DNA of 64,000 nt from Phyllobacterium calauticae (GTDB taxonomy: Bacteria > Pseudomonadota > Alphaproteobacteria > Rhizobiales > Rhizobiaceae): positions 248,001 through 312,000 of the forward strand of contig NZ_JAGENB010000005.1 in assembly GCF_019991125.1 (NCBI RefSeq). The letters are read 5' to 3'. This document shows, piece after piece, positions 26,607 through 35,866 of this stretch. Made by a program: the position numbers and the translations under genes. Position 1 is the first letter of the stretch. Every line of letters starts with the position of its first letter. The notes under the pieces were generated by a model. It ran no database searches and was not told the origin of the DNA. It saw nothing but the letters and a program-made list of their open reading frames with translations.

Positions 26607-28030
26607 ATCCCGAAGAAATCGGGCAGATGAAGCCAAGGCGCGCCTATTTTGCGCCAGACGATCTCAACGATCCGGCGCTGACGCGTCTGATCTTCCGGCT
26701 CGGCCTGCCGGCCGTGGCGGGCCTGTCGATCAATGCGGTGCATCACACGATCAACATGGTTTTTGTCGGCATGATCGGCAGTCACGAAATCGCTGCCATC
26801 ACCGTTGTCCTGCCGATCCTGATGATGATCGGCGCCATCGGCGAGGGGCTTGGCGTCGGTGTGGCGACCGCCGTCGGGCGTGCCCTGGGCAGCGCCAATC
26901 CGCAGCGCGCCAATGTGACGGCATCGACGCTCATAGTTCTGACGGTGCCGCTGGGTATCGTGCTCACGACAGGCATCCTTGTCTTCCGGCGTGAACTGCT
27001 TGGCCTGTTCGGTGCCAGCGAAGCGATCATGCCGCTTGCCGAACACTACCTGATCATCGTCGCCTTTTCGGTGACGTTGACGATGCTCCAGATAGTGTCG
27101 GATTTCATCGCCATCTCGGAAGGCAATACGCGTTTCAGCATGTGGACGCTGCTCGGGTGTTTTGCCCTGAATATCATTCTCGATCCGATCATGATCTTCG
27201 GGTTTGGCTTCGGGCTTGCAGGCGCAGCCATGGCAACAATCCTGTCCCAGATCGCGGCGATTGCGGCCTATGCGCTGTATTTCCGCAAGCGCATGGGCAC
27301 ACTGCATCTGTCGGCGCGCTTTGCCGCGTTCCGGGCGGATATATTGAAACCGGTATTCTCCATCGGCCTGCCGACGACGCTGACCAGCATGCTGAGCAGC
27401 ATCAGCTTCGCCGTGCTGTTTACCTATGCCGGGTTCTATCGGGGCGACAGCGGCATTGCCGGCGTCGGTATCGCGCTGCGGGTTCTCACTCTGGGCATGC
27501 TTCCCATCGTCGGTCTGTCGCTCGGCGGCCAGGCGGTCCTGAGCTTCGCCTGGGGCGCGGGGAAGACGCCGCGATTGCTGGCGGCATCGAACCTGCTCCT
27601 GATGCTGACCTCGGCTTTTTCCGTGGCCTACGGGCTTGGCGCCGTTCTCCTGCGCTATCCCATTGCAGCCATTTTCACCGATGATCTGGAGATCGCCCGG
27701 ATCGCCGCGCTGACCATCATCGTCACCCATATTCCCTTCATCTTTTTCGGCATGCGGCAAATCCTTGTCGTGCTCCTGCAGGCACAGGGCAGGGCGCGCC
27801 TCGCCGCCACGATCAGCATCGCGCAGAACGGTTATTTCCTCCTGCCGCTGCTGTTTGTCCTGCCGCATTTCCTCGGCTTTGACGGCCTTCTTGCCAGCCT
27901 GTTTCTTGCCCCTGCGCTGACCGCACTTCTCTCTGCCGTCATTCTTTTCACCACGCTGCGGCAGCTGCGCGGCGATACCGATCTTCCCATCGCAACCTTC
28001 AACAACACCGTGTCTGAGAGGGCATCATGA
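26603..28030 (+). CDS. vbsD: MATE-family efflux transporter, probable siderophore exporter
   Basis: 475 residues with about twelve membrane segments and the MATE repeat pattern in both halves (LPAVAGLSINAVHHTINMVFVGMIGSHEIAA; LPTTLTSMLSSISFAVLFTYAGFYRGDSGIAGVGIALR). The start overlaps the acyltransferase stop and its own stop overlaps the PLP gene start (both ATGA), so three proteins are made in coupled fashion. Placement inside the biosynthetic operon argues for export of the finished siderophore. As I recall, VbsD of Rhizobium occupies the same place. MATE exporters use H+ or Na+ gradients; which one is not evident. Confidence 0.87.
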   Translation: MNPEEIGQMKPRRAYFAPDDLNDPALTRLIFRLGLPAVAGLSINAVHHTINMVFVGMIGSHEIAAITVVLPILMMIGAIGEGLGVGVATAVGRALGSANPQRANVTASTLIVLTVPLGIVLTTGILVFRRELLGLFGASEAIMPLAEHYLIIVAFSVTLTMLQIVSDFIAISEGNTRFSMWTLLGCFALNIILDPIMIFGFGFGLAGAAMATILSQIAAIAAYALYFRKRMGTLHLSARFAAFRADILKPVFSIGLPTTLTSMLSSISFAVLFTYAGFYRGDSGIAGVGIALRVLTLGMLPIVGLSLGGQAVLSFAWGAGKTPRLLAASNLLLMLTSAFSVAYGLGAVLLRYPIAAIFTDDLEIARIAALTIIVTHIPFIFFGMRQILVVLLQAQGRARLAATISIAQNGYFLLPLLFVLPHFLGFDGLLASLFLAPALTALLSAVILFTTLRQLRGDTDLPIATFNNTVSERAS

Positions 28031-29214
28031 ACAAATCCATGCCACCCCATGAATTCGATCCAATGGAAATGCCGGACGACCTGTTTTCACCGGTCGATGC
28101 GGCTGCCTTCAATGCGGTTTCGCCGCCGATCTTCCAGACGTCGCTCTTCACCTACGACACCTATGAAGCCATGGAAGATGTGTTTGCCGGGCGTGCGCGC
28201 AATTACATCTATTCGCGCGGCGACAACCCGACGGTGCGCGAATTCGAACTGCTGACGGCCCGCCTGGAGGGCGCGGAAGACGGACGCGGTTTCTCCAGCG
28301 GTACGGCCGCAATCACAGCGACCATTCTCAGCCTTGTCGAGTCCGGTGACCGCGTGGTTGCCGTCCAGCATCTCTACAACGATATCTACCGGCTGTTCGT
28401 AAAACTGCTTGCCCGGTTTGGTGTCGCGGTGGATTTCGTCGACCCATCCAACCATGACGAAGTGCGCGCGGCGTTGCCCGGTGCGAAGCTGCTCTATCTG
28501 GAAAACCCGACATCGATGGTGTTCGAACTGCAGGATATTGAAGCCCTGACGTCCATGGCCAAGGAATATGGCGTGACGACCGTCATCGACAATTCCTGGG
28601 CAACGCCTCTCTTCCAGAAGCCGATCCAGCACGGCGTCGACATCGTCATCCACGCCGCTTCGAAATATCTCGGCGGCCACAGCGATACGGTGGCGGGCGT
28701 TGTTGTCGGGCCGCGTGACCTGATCGCCAAGATCAACAGCTCGACCTATCCCTATATCGGCGCAAAACTCTCACCGTTCGAAGCGTGGCTGCTGCTGCGC
28801 GGCATGCGTACGCTGAAAGTGCGGTTGAAAGAACACATGCACAACGGACTGGTCCTCGCCAAGCACCTGCAGCAGCACAACGATATCGCACTTGTCCGCC
28901 ATCCCGCATTTTCGGATCATCCGGGCAAGAAGACGTTGACGGGCTTTTCCGGCCTCTTTGCCTTCGATCTGAACCCGGACATCGATGTCGCGCGCTTTGT
29001 CAACGCGCTGCGCCATATCCGCCTTGGCGTCAGCTGGGGCGGACCGGAAACGCTGGTTGTTCCTGCCAAAGCCGCCTTGCAGATTCCTGACCGGATGACC
29101 TCCTTCGTGCGCTTTGGCGTCAATCCGCAGACCATCCGTTTCGCTGTCGGTCTGGAGGAGCCCGAGGTCATCTGGAATGACATCCAGCAGGCCCTCCACG
29201 CCGCCAGGTTGTAG
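28027..29214 (+). CDS. vbsL: PLP-dependent Cys/Met-metabolism-fold enzyme, probable ornithine epimerase of the siderophore pathway
   Basis: 395 residues, fold-type I PLP enzyme of the cystathionine gamma-synthase/beta-lyase group. Visible marks: YSRGDNPTVREFELLTARLEG, GRGFSSGTAAITATILSL, TTVIDNSWATPLFQKPIQHGVDIV and the Schiff-base lysine in HAASKYLGGHSDT. By sequence alone it could be a C-S lyase or synthase. Its position as last gene of the acyltransferase-exporter operon matches VbsL, thought to supply D-configured ornithine for vicibactin, so an epimerase role is more likely (inference). It is followed by 167 bases carrying two IRO boxes. Confidence 0.83.
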   Translation: MNKSMPPHEFDPMEMPDDLFSPVDAAAFNAVSPPIFQTSLFTYDTYEAMEDVFAGRARNYIYSRGDNPTVREFELLTARLEGAEDGRGFSSGTAAITATILSLVESGDRVVAVQHLYNDIYRLFVKLLARFGVAVDFVDPSNHDEVRAALPGAKLLYLENPTSMVFELQDIEALTSMAKEYGVTTVIDNSWATPLFQKPIQHGVDIVIHAASKYLGGHSDTVAGVVVGPRDLIAKINSSTYPYIGAKLSPFEAWLLLRGMRTLKVRLKEHMHNGLVLAKHLQQHNDIALVRHPAFSDHPGKKTLTGFSGLFAFDLNPDIDVARFVNALRHIRLGVSWGGPETLVVPAKAALQIPDRMTSFVRFGVNPQTIRFAVGLEEPEVIWNDIQQALHAARL

Positions 29215-29292
29215 GCCGGGCACAGGCAAAACAAAGTTGGTCAAGGCGGGTGAAAAAGACGGACATTTCGTCGAACGCGCCTTGACTCGGAG

Positions 29293-29315
29293 AACATGAT
29301 AAATGTAGTCATGTT
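29293..29315 (+). promoter_or_regulatory. IRO box 1 (RirA site) of the siderophore uptake operon
   Basis: AACATGA-N9-TCATGTT, perfect 7-base arms containing the TGA-N9-TCA core (29297-29299 and 29309-29311). It lies 67 bases before the receptor start and is followed by a second box whose centre is 26 bases away. Tandem spacing suggests cooperative binding or overlap with both promoter elements. Confidence 0.75.
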
Positions 29316-29318
29316 TTG

Positions 29319-29341
29319 AATATGAGAATAATACTCATATT
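29319..29341 (+). promoter_or_regulatory. IRO box 2 (RirA site) of the siderophore uptake operon
   Basis: AATATGAG-N7-CTCATATT, perfect 8-base arms, which also reads as TGA-N9-TCA (29323-29325 and 29335-29337). This is the strongest of the IRO-type dyads in the window and lies 41 bases before the receptor ATG. Confidence 0.78.
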
Positions 29342-29381
29342 AAATATCGAATAGTCTCAGGGTTTTAACGGGGGTTTGGTC

Positions 29382-31562
29382 ATGCGGGGTTGCAGGACGA
29401 TGATTTGGAACGGGGTCAATTCAGCTGGGCGCAAGCAGCGTTCGCACAAACGTCTGCTGATGACCACATCGCTGGCAACGCTCATGACTGTCAATCTCGC
29501 CTATGCGCAGCAGGCGCCGACCATCGAGCTCAATCCGATTGTCATCAACAGCGGCGACGATGCCACTGGCCCCGGCAATGGCTATCTCGCCAACAGCACC
29601 TTGACAGGAACAAAGACGAGCACGCCGCTGCGCGAAGTTCCCCGTTCTGTTTCCATTATCACGCGCGAACAGCTGGATGACCGTCCATCGCAGCGAATCG
29701 AGGATGCGCTGGCCTATACGGCGGGGGTGACCAGTTCACCCTGGGGTGTTGACGAACGCTACAATCAATTCATGATCCGTGGTTTTGATGTCGGCCCTTA
29801 TGCGGTGTCTCGTGACGGGCTGCCGCAGCGGACCATTGATTTCTCCGGCTTCAAGGCCGAGCCTTACGGACTTGAGCGCATCGAGGTGATCAAGGGGGCG
29901 GCCTCGGTGCTCTATGGTCAGAACGGTGCCGACGGTCTGGTGAACCTGACGACCAAGCGGCCAACCAAGGACGCGCTGTATAGCGCCTATGCCGGCTACG
30001 GCTCGCACAACACCTATGAAGTCGGTCTCGATGCCGGCGGTCCGTTGGACAAGGAAGGCGTGTGGACCTACCGCCTGACGGGTCTGTTCCGCGAGGGGCA
30101 TGAGGCGATTGATTTTTCCAAGAACAACCGCGTGTTCATTGCACCGGCGATCACCTGGTCTCCCAGCGCCGACACCTCTCTGACGGTCTTCGCCAACTAT
30201 CAGTGGGATAAGCTTCCGCCCAATACGTTCCTGCCTGTTGCGAGCCCGCTTCATCCCAACCTGCCGAAGTTCTCGCGCAGCTTCACAACGTCGGATCCGG
30301 ATTTTGACCGCTTCAACGCCAATCATGGCTCGATCGGCTATTCTTTCGAGCATCGTTTCAACGATGCCTGGACGGTTCGCCAGAACCTTCGCTACACCTC
30401 GCAGGACACGGATTATCGGCACCTGTATTACACCCAGATGCTGGATGAGCAGACCCTGGGCAGAGCCGCCTTCACGGTTGATGAAACGGCGACCATCTTC
30501 AGCGTCGACAACAGTGCGCAGTACGACTACCAGTCCGATCATATCAAGAACACGCTGTTGATGGGCCTCGATTACAATCGCTACACGGTTGACGGTCACA
30601 ACGGATATGCACCCGGACCCGGTCTCAATTTCGAGAACCCGGTCTATGGCATCGATGTGCCGATGCCGGGAACGATTGTCGACCGGAAGACCACGACAGA
30701 CCAAGTTGGCATCTATGCGCAGACACAGACCAAGATCAACGATCGCTGGCTGCTCAATCTCGGCGGGCGGCAGTCCTGGTTCGAGGAAAAGACGGATGAC
30801 CGCCTGAGCAATACAAGAACGGATACATCGGACAATGCCTTCACCGGCAATGTCGGCCTCGGCTATCTCTTCGACAATGGCATCACACCCTATGCGAGCT
30901 ACTCCACCTCGTTCGTGACCAATATCGGCCAGGATGCCCTGACCGGTTCCCCTTATGCCCCGTCAAAGGCGCGGCAGTACGAGATCGGCGTCAAGTATGA
31001 TCCCGATTTCATGCCGGCGCATTTTACCGCTGCCTTGTTCGACATCACGAAAACCAATGTACTGGCCTTTGTCAGCGACGGTGCGTATCGCCAGATCGAA
31101 GAAGTGCGCCATCGCGGCTTTGAGTTCGAATCCACCGTTGATCTCTTCCACAATGTCAGCCTGACAGGCAGCTACACCTATCTCGACGCTGAAATCACGG
31201 CCAGTTCTCTGCCCGAAGTCGGCAACCGCACGCCGATGGTGCCCAAGAACCAGGCATCGCTCTGGGCCAAGTATACCTTTGACTCCGGCCTTCTTCAGGG
31301 GCTGAACATCGGTTCCGGTATCCGCTATGTCGGCAGTTCCGTCGGCAGTGGTGCCAGTGGCAAGCAGGTGAACGTTCCTGACTATACGCTGGTCGATGCG
31401 GCCGTCAGTTATGAGAAGAATGGATGGAAGGGCGCGCTCAAGGTCAGCAATCTCTTTGACAAGGGCTACTATTCCACCTGCTCGACCGACTATGACAATG
31501 CACCGATGTGTATCTACGGCGAAGGCCGGACAATCAAGGGTACCTTGTCGGTCAAATTCTAA
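29382..31562 (+). CDS. TonB-dependent siderophore receptor
   Basis: 726 residues. A long signal region (RKQRSHKRLLMTTSLATLMTVNLAYAQ) is followed by the plug domain (LREVPRSVSIITREQLDDRPSQRIEDALAYTAGV; LERIEVIKGAASVLYGQNGADGLVNL) and a beta-barrel ending in aromatic GTLSVKF. FhuA/FoxA-type ferric-hydroxamate receptors have this pattern (VSRDGLPQRTI, NLFDKGYYSTC). ATG at 29382 follows a GGGGG stretch at fair distance; another ATG at 29400 is possible. It heads the fhuCDB-like operon and has two IRO boxes upstream. Its substrate is probably the ferric form of the siderophore made by the neighbouring genes. Confidence 0.92.
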   Translation: MRGCRTMIWNGVNSAGRKQRSHKRLLMTTSLATLMTVNLAYAQQAPTIELNPIVINSGDDATGPGNGYLANSTLTGTKTSTPLREVPRSVSIITREQLDDRPSQRIEDALAYTAGVTSSPWGVDERYNQFMIRGFDVGPYAVSRDGLPQRTIDFSGFKAEPYGLERIEVIKGAASVLYGQNGADGLVNLTTKRPTKDALYSAYAGYGSHNTYEVGLDAGGPLDKEGVWTYRLTGLFREGHEAIDFSKNNRVFIAPAITWSPSADTSLTVFANYQWDKLPPNTFLPVASPLHPNLPKFSRSFTTSDPDFDRFNANHGSIGYSFEHRFNDAWTVRQNLRYTSQDTDYRHLYYTQMLDEQTLGRAAFTVDETATIFSVDNSAQYDYQSDHIKNTLLMGLDYNRYTVDGHNGYAPGPGLNFENPVYGIDVPMPGTIVDRKTTTDQVGIYAQTQTKINDRWLLNLGGRQSWFEEKTDDRLSNTRTDTSDNAFTGNVGLGYLFDNGITPYASYSTSFVTNIGQDALTGSPYAPSKARQYEIGVKYDPDFMPAHFTAALFDITKTNVLAFVSDGAYRQIEEVRHRGFEFESTVDLFHNVSLTGSYTYLDAEITASSLPEVGNRTPMVPKNQASLWAKYTFDSGLLQGLNIGSGIRYVGSSVGSGASGKQVNVPDYTLVDAAVSYEKNGWKGALKVSNLFDKGYYSTCSTDYDNAPMCIYGEGRTIKGTLSVKF

Positions 31563-31575
31563 GGTCAAACATAAA

Positions 31576-32355
31576 ATGAACGGAACGTCCTTTTCCCTCA
31601 GTGGTGTCGGTTTCGATATCGACGGAAGAACCCTGCTTCATCCGCTGACACTGGACGTTCCGAAAGGGGAGGTGGTCGGCATTCTCGGCCATAACGGTTC
31701 CGGCAAGTCGACGCTGCTGAAAATCCTGGCCCGGTTCCAGGCGCCGACGCGGGGGCGGGCTGATTATCACGGCCAGCCGCTCGCCTCGTTCCGCCCCAAG
31801 GACTATGCCAGGAAGGTTGCCTATCTGCCGCAGCAGACGCCGGACACCGATGGCATGACGGTCAGGGAAGTGGTTTCGCTCGGGCGTTATCCCTGGCACG
31901 GGGCGCTTGGTCGCTTCTCGCTCACCGACCGCACCAAAGTGTCCGAAGCCCTTGAGTTGACGGGACTGACGCCGTTTGCCGACCGTATCGTGGACACGCT
32001 GTCCGGCGGCGAACGGCAACGCGCCTTTCTCGCCATGCTCATTGCGCAGGATACGGAATGTCTTCTGCTGGATGAGCCGATCTCGGCGCTCGATATCAAC
32101 CACCAGATCGAAGTGATGAGCCTCATCCGCACGCTGGCGCATGAGCATGATCGCTCGGTCCTGATCGTCCTGCACGATATCAACATGGCCGCGCGCTTCT
32201 GCGACCGGCTGATCGCCCTGTCGGGCGGCAGGCTTGTGGCCCATGACGAGACCGATGCGCTGATCACGGCCGACAAGCTCAACGCCATTTACGGGGTCCG
32301 CATGGGTATTTTCCGCCATCCGGAAACACAGTCGCCCATAAGCTACGTTCTCTAA
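31576..32355 (+). CDS. fhuC: Ferric-hydroxamate ABC transporter ATP-binding protein
   Basis: 259 residues, usual FhuC/FepC length. Walker A GHNGSGKST, signature LSGGERQRAFLAMLIAQ, Walker B CLLLDEPISALDINHQ and the switch HD (VLHDINMAARF) are intact, so it is an active ATPase. The ATG at 31576 follows the receptor stop by 13 bases; longer frames run into the receptor gene and were rejected. It energises FhuB-mediated import across the inner membrane. Confidence 0.92.
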   Translation: MNGTSFSLSGVGFDIDGRTLLHPLTLDVPKGEVVGILGHNGSGKSTLLKILARFQAPTRGRADYHGQPLASFRPKDYARKVAYLPQQTPDTDGMTVREVVSLGRYPWHGALGRFSLTDRTKVSEALELTGLTPFADRIVDTLSGGERQRAFLAMLIAQDTECLLLDEPISALDINHQIEVMSLIRTLAHEHDRSVLIVLHDINMAARFCDRLIALSGGRLVAHDETDALITADKLNAIYGVRMGIFRHPETQSPISYVL

Positions 32356-32369
32356 GGATCGGGATATTG

Positions 32370-33242
32370 ATGATGGCCGCGCTGCGCCGCCGCGATTTTC
32401 TGTTCGGCTCAAGCCTTCTGCTCGCATCGCCGCTGCTCGCGCGTGCTGCCAGGGCTGCGCCGCCGCGCATCATTTCGCTGGACTACGGTTTGGCGCAGAC
32501 GCTGATCGAATTCGGCACGCCGCCCGTTGGCCTGATCGACACACAGGGCTGGTATGACTGGGTCATGGAGCCGCCCCTGCCGCCGGGCATTGCCAATGTC
32601 GGTTCGAACTATGAGATCAACATGGAAATGCTGCAGCTGCTGCAGCCCGATTTGATCATTTCGACACCCTATCTCGAATGGATCAGGCCGCAGCTCGAGA
32701 CAATCGCGCCGGTCAAATCCTTTCCCATCCATGCGCTCGGATCCTCGCCATATCCGCACATCGTTGCTGCAACGCTGGAGCTGGGGCAGATCGTCGGGCA
32801 GCCGCAGGAAGCGCAGGCCCTGATTGACCGCACCGAGCGGCAGCTGTTGGCGGCGAAGGCGGCAACCCGGCGTCTCGCCGAGCAGAAACTGGCCATCATG
32901 ACGTTTTTGGACGCCCGCAACATTCGGGTGTATGGCCCTGGCGGTATCTTTCAGGACGTTCTCGACCGGCTCGACCTGCACAATGCCTGGACAAGACGAA
33001 CCAATGAATGGGGTTTCAGCGATGCCGGGCTTGCCGATCTCATTGCCATTGGCGACAGCCGCATTTTCTACATGGATCCGGTTCCGCCGGATGTTCTGGC
33101 TGGCTTGGCGGGAAGCCCTTTATGGCAGGCCATGCCCTTTGTTCAAAGGGGCCATGCCGAGCGCATGGCCAGCGTGCTGATGTTCGGCGCCTTGCCGTCG
33201 GTCTCCCGCTTCGCCCGTCTTCTGGCTGAGGTAAAAGTCTAG
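32370..33242 (+). CDS. fhuD: Ferric-hydroxamate periplasmic binding protein
   Basis: About 290 residues. The N-terminus LRRRDFLFGSSLLLASPLLARA is a Tat-like or Sec signal with a twin-arginine-type motif, followed by the helical-backbone binding fold (PPRIISLDYGLAQTLIEFGTPPVGL; LLQPDLIISTPY; LDLHNAWTRRTNEWGFSDAGLADLI). It carries the siderophore from the receptor to FhuB. Start: two consecutive ATGs follow AAGGATCGGG; the first (32370) is used. Its stop directly abuts the start of fhuB. Confidence 0.9.
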   Translation: MMAALRRRDFLFGSSLLLASPLLARAARAAPPRIISLDYGLAQTLIEFGTPPVGLIDTQGWYDWVMEPPLPPGIANVGSNYEINMEMLQLLQPDLIISTPYLEWIRPQLETIAPVKSFPIHALGSSPYPHIVAATLELGQIVGQPQEAQALIDRTERQLLAAKAATRRLAEQKLAIMTFLDARNIRVYGPGGIFQDVLDRLDLHNAWTRRTNEWGFSDAGLADLIAIGDSRIFYMDPVPPDVLAGLAGSPLWQAMPFVQRGHAERMASVLMFGALPSVSRFARLLAEVKV

Positions 33243-35240
33243 ATGTTGCGTACGTCGTCATCCCAACGTCTGATCTGGACAGGTGCCCTGTGGCTGGTTG
33301 CGCTCGGCGTTGCTGCTTTCAATCTGTGGCCGATGATCGGCAAGCTCGGTCTTGATGCCGTTTTCCTGCCCCCGCCGGCAAGCGACGGTGAGGCGGTTCT
33401 CCTGCACTACAGCCTGCTGCCGCGTCTGGCCATGTCCGTCGTCTGCGGCTTTGCCCTCGGGCTGTCCGGCACGCTTTTCCAGCATGTGCTGCGCAATCCG
33501 CTGGCATCGCCCTCGACGCTGGGTATCGAGGCCGGGGCGCAACTGGCGCTTGGCGTGGCGATCCTGTGGTTTCCGGCCTTGCTTGGCTGGAGCCGGGACT
33601 TCACCACGGCCATTGGCGGGTTCGCGGCCATGGCCATCGTCTTTGCTGTGGCGTGGCGTTTCCAGTTCCAGCCTGTCACCGTTATCCTGGCGGGTCTCGT
33701 CATGGGGCTTTACTGCACCGCAATCACGACCATTCTGGTGCTGATGAACAACCATTATCTCGCCGGCCTGTTCGTCTGGGGCGGCGGCTCGCTCAATCAG
33801 AACGACTGGCGCGACGTCAGTGCACTCCTGCCAAAAATCGCTTGCTTCACGTTTCTGGCGTTTCTTCTCGCCCGGCAACTGAATGTGCTGACCCTTGGCG
33901 AGGCGGCGCGGGGGCTCGGCATGAAGCTTCAAACCACGCGTGCCCTGACCCTCGTGGTTGCCGTCGCATTGACGACATTCACGGTGAGCGTGGTGGGCAT
34001 CATCGGCTTCCTCGGCCTCGCCTCGCCGGCCATTGCCCGGGCGATCGGCGCACGGCGCATCAAGGATCGGCTGATCGTCGCGCCCCTTGTCGGTGCGGGG
34101 CTGCTTGTACTGATCGACCAGCTCCTGCAGATGCAGGCGGCCGTGACCGGCATCCTGCTGCCGACCGGCGCCGTGACGGCGTTGATCGGGGTGCCGGCAT
34201 TGCTGATCGTCATGTTGCGCCGCAAGGCCGTGGGGCAGCCGACAGCCGCTGCATCGCCGGTGCGCAGGAGCCGGCACCCGGCGCTGATCCTGACCGCGCT
34301 TGCCGGTTTGCTGCTGCTTGCCTGTGTTACCGCCGTCTTTGTCGGCCGCGGCATCGACACGGCCTGGGCCATCCATACCGGCGCCACGCTGGACTCCCTG
34401 CTGCCGTGGCGGCTGCCCCGGCTGATTGCGGCGCTGTCTGCCGGAACCATGCTGGCGCTTGCCGGCAGCCTGCTGCAACGGCTGACCGGCAATTCCATGG
34501 CCAGCCCCGAGGTGCTCGGCGTCAGCGCGGGTACGGCCTTTGGGCTGCTGTGCGTGCTGTTTGTCGTGGCGCAGCCCGATTATATCAGCAGGTTGCTGGG
34601 CGGTTTTCTCGGCGCATCCGCCGTGCTTGTGGCGCTGTTTGCCATGAGCTGGCGCAAAGCGCAGTCGGGCAACCAGTTCCTCATTATCGGCGTCTCGCTA
34701 AGTGCGTTCCTGACGGCGCTGATTTCAGTCATCCTGGCATCGGGCGATCCGCGCGCCATGTCGCTGATCAGCTGGATGACGGGATCGACCTACAGTGTCA
34801 CCGGTCCCGCGGCGGTCATCTCGCTGATCTGCGCTGTAGCGGCAATAGCGGTGGTGCCGGTCTTCCTGCGGCCCTTGCAGCATTTTGCGCTGGGCGAAAT
34901 GTCCGCCCATTCCCATGGCGTCAATGTCAGGACATTCCGCATCCTTATCCTCGGCTTTGCCGCCCTGTTGACGGCTGTCGCGACGCTCGTCGTCGGGCCG
35001 TTGAGCTTTGTCGGTCTGATGGCGCCGCATCTGGCCCAGCGCATCGGACTGACACGCGGATTTCCGCATCTTCTCGGTACGGCTCTGTTTGGCGCGTTGT
35101 TGATGGCGATCGCGGATTTCATCGGCCGCACGGCCTATTTCCCGTGGCAATTGCCGACGGGATTGATCGCGACGCTACTGGGCGGTCCGGTGTTTGCGCT
35201 GCTGCTTCTGCGTCCGCGCAAGGCGGCTAGGCAACTTTGA
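33243..35240 (+). CDS. fhuB: Fused double permease of the ferric-hydroxamate transporter
   Basis: 665 residues, twice a FecCD permease, as in E. coli FhuB. Each half has about ten membrane segments and the family motifs: LSGTLFQHVLRNPLASPSTLGIEAGA and GFLGLASPAIAR in the first, LAGSLLQRLTGNSMASPEVLGVSAGT and FVGLMAPHLAQRIG in the second. Two copies in one chain replace a homodimer or heterodimer. The start is the codon right after the fhuD stop. Its end overlaps the convergent sigma-factor gene by 14 bases. Confidence 0.92.
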   Translation: MLRTSSSQRLIWTGALWLVALGVAAFNLWPMIGKLGLDAVFLPPPASDGEAVLLHYSLLPRLAMSVVCGFALGLSGTLFQHVLRNPLASPSTLGIEAGAQLALGVAILWFPALLGWSRDFTTAIGGFAAMAIVFAVAWRFQFQPVTVILAGLVMGLYCTAITTILVLMNNHYLAGLFVWGGGSLNQNDWRDVSALLPKIACFTFLAFLLARQLNVLTLGEAARGLGMKLQTTRALTLVVAVALTTFTVSVVGIIGFLGLASPAIARAIGARRIKDRLIVAPLVGAGLLVLIDQLLQMQAAVTGILLPTGAVTALIGVPALLIVMLRRKAVGQPTAAASPVRRSRHPALILTALAGLLLLACVTAVFVGRGIDTAWAIHTGATLDSLLPWRLPRLIAALSAGTMLALAGSLLQRLTGNSMASPEVLGVSAGTAFGLLCVLFVVAQPDYISRLLGGFLGASAVLVALFAMSWRKAQSGNQFLIIGVSLSAFLTALISVILASGDPRAMSLISWMTGSTYSVTGPAAVISLICAVAAIAVVPVFLRPLQHFALGEMSAHSHGVNVRTFRILILGFAALLTAVATLVVGPLSFVGLMAPHLAQRIGLTRGFPHLLGTALFGALLMAIADFIGRTAYFPWQLPTGLIATLLGGPVFALLLLRPRKAARQL

Positions 35241-35766
35241 GTGATTGCTCGCAGTAGCGGTGGGCATCCTTGATCATGAAGTTCACCAGGGTGCGCGAGA
35301 CGCCCAGTTCTTCCGCAATATCCTTCTGCGGCACACCTTCGATGCGGTGGCGGATGAACGCGTCGTGGGTGCGCTTGGGCAGATCGTTCAATGAGGTCAT
35401 GACCCGGTTGAGCGCCTCTGTCATCACGATACAATCAAGCGCGTTGACGCACGGCGCCGGCACGGAATCCACACCGTCCATCGGCATGAGATTCTTCTTC
35501 TCGTATTGCCGCTTGCGCGCCTCATCGAGCGCAAGATTATAGACCATGCGGCAGGCATATCCGACCGGACAATGAATGCAATTTGTCTGCATAGTGCAAG
35601 CTTTGACGATGGCGTCATGAAATATATCTTCCGCCAGCGCATGGGAGTGCAATACACTTTCGGCAATAGATATCAGTTTATTTTTGTATTTAACCAGTGC
35701 ATCAATAAGAACATTTTCATCATGAAGACTCTTTTCTTTAGGCATGATCTTTATTCTTTTTTGCAT
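35227..35766 (-). CDS. rpoI: ECF sigma factor of the PvdS/RpoI iron-starvation group
   Basis: 179 residues. Region 4 reads GVPQKDIAEELGVSRTLVNFMIKDAHRYC, nearly the same as my memory of PvdS of Pseudomonas, so a TAAAT-N16-CGT promoter preference is expected; two such sites face the siderophore synthesis operons. Region 2 is recognisable (LHSHALAEDIFHDAIV; YACRMVYNLALDEARKR) but carries four cysteines, C57-x5-C63-x2-C66-x5-C72, not found in PvdS as I recall it. No anti-sigma gene is adjacent, so control is probably transcriptional through the upstream IRO box. An ATG at residue 8 is an alternative start; neither has a strong ribosome-binding site. Confidence 0.88.
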   Translation of the reverse strand: MQKRIKIMPKEKSLHDENVLIDALVKYKNKLISIAESVLHSHALAEDIFHDAIVKACTMQTNCIHCPVGYACRMVYNLALDEARKRQYEKKNLMPMDGVDSVPAPCVNALDCIVMTEALNRVMTSLNDLPKRTHDAFIRHRIEGVPQKDIAEELGVSRTLVNFMIKDAHRYCEQSLKVA

Positions 35767-35781
35767 AGGATTGTATTGCCG

Positions 35782-35830
35782 CTCATGGCAACATGAGATA
35801 CGGCCAGAAATATTTCAAATTTTGAAATAT
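35782..35830. promoter_or_regulatory. Two further dyads upstream of the sigma-factor gene
   Basis: CTCATG-GCAA-CATGAG (35782-35797) and the perfect ATATTTCAAA-T-TTTGAAATAT (35810-35830) lie between the sigma start and the IRO box at 35867. The second has 10-base arms. They do not fit TGA-N9-TCA and may be sites for another regulator or structure in the leader RNA. Confidence 0.45.
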
Positions 35831-35866
35831 CCAGCTTTGCAACTATCGCGAGTGCAGCTATACAAG

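Noticed and set aside
26360-27868. A 502-residue antisense frame over the acyltransferase/MATE junction
   Set aside because: Shadow of the MATE gene; no recognisable domain and no plausible start signal.
33566-35230. A 554-residue frame inside fhuB in another frame
   Set aside because: Pro/Arg/His-rich with no membrane segments; fhuB in the main frame has full permease motifs.
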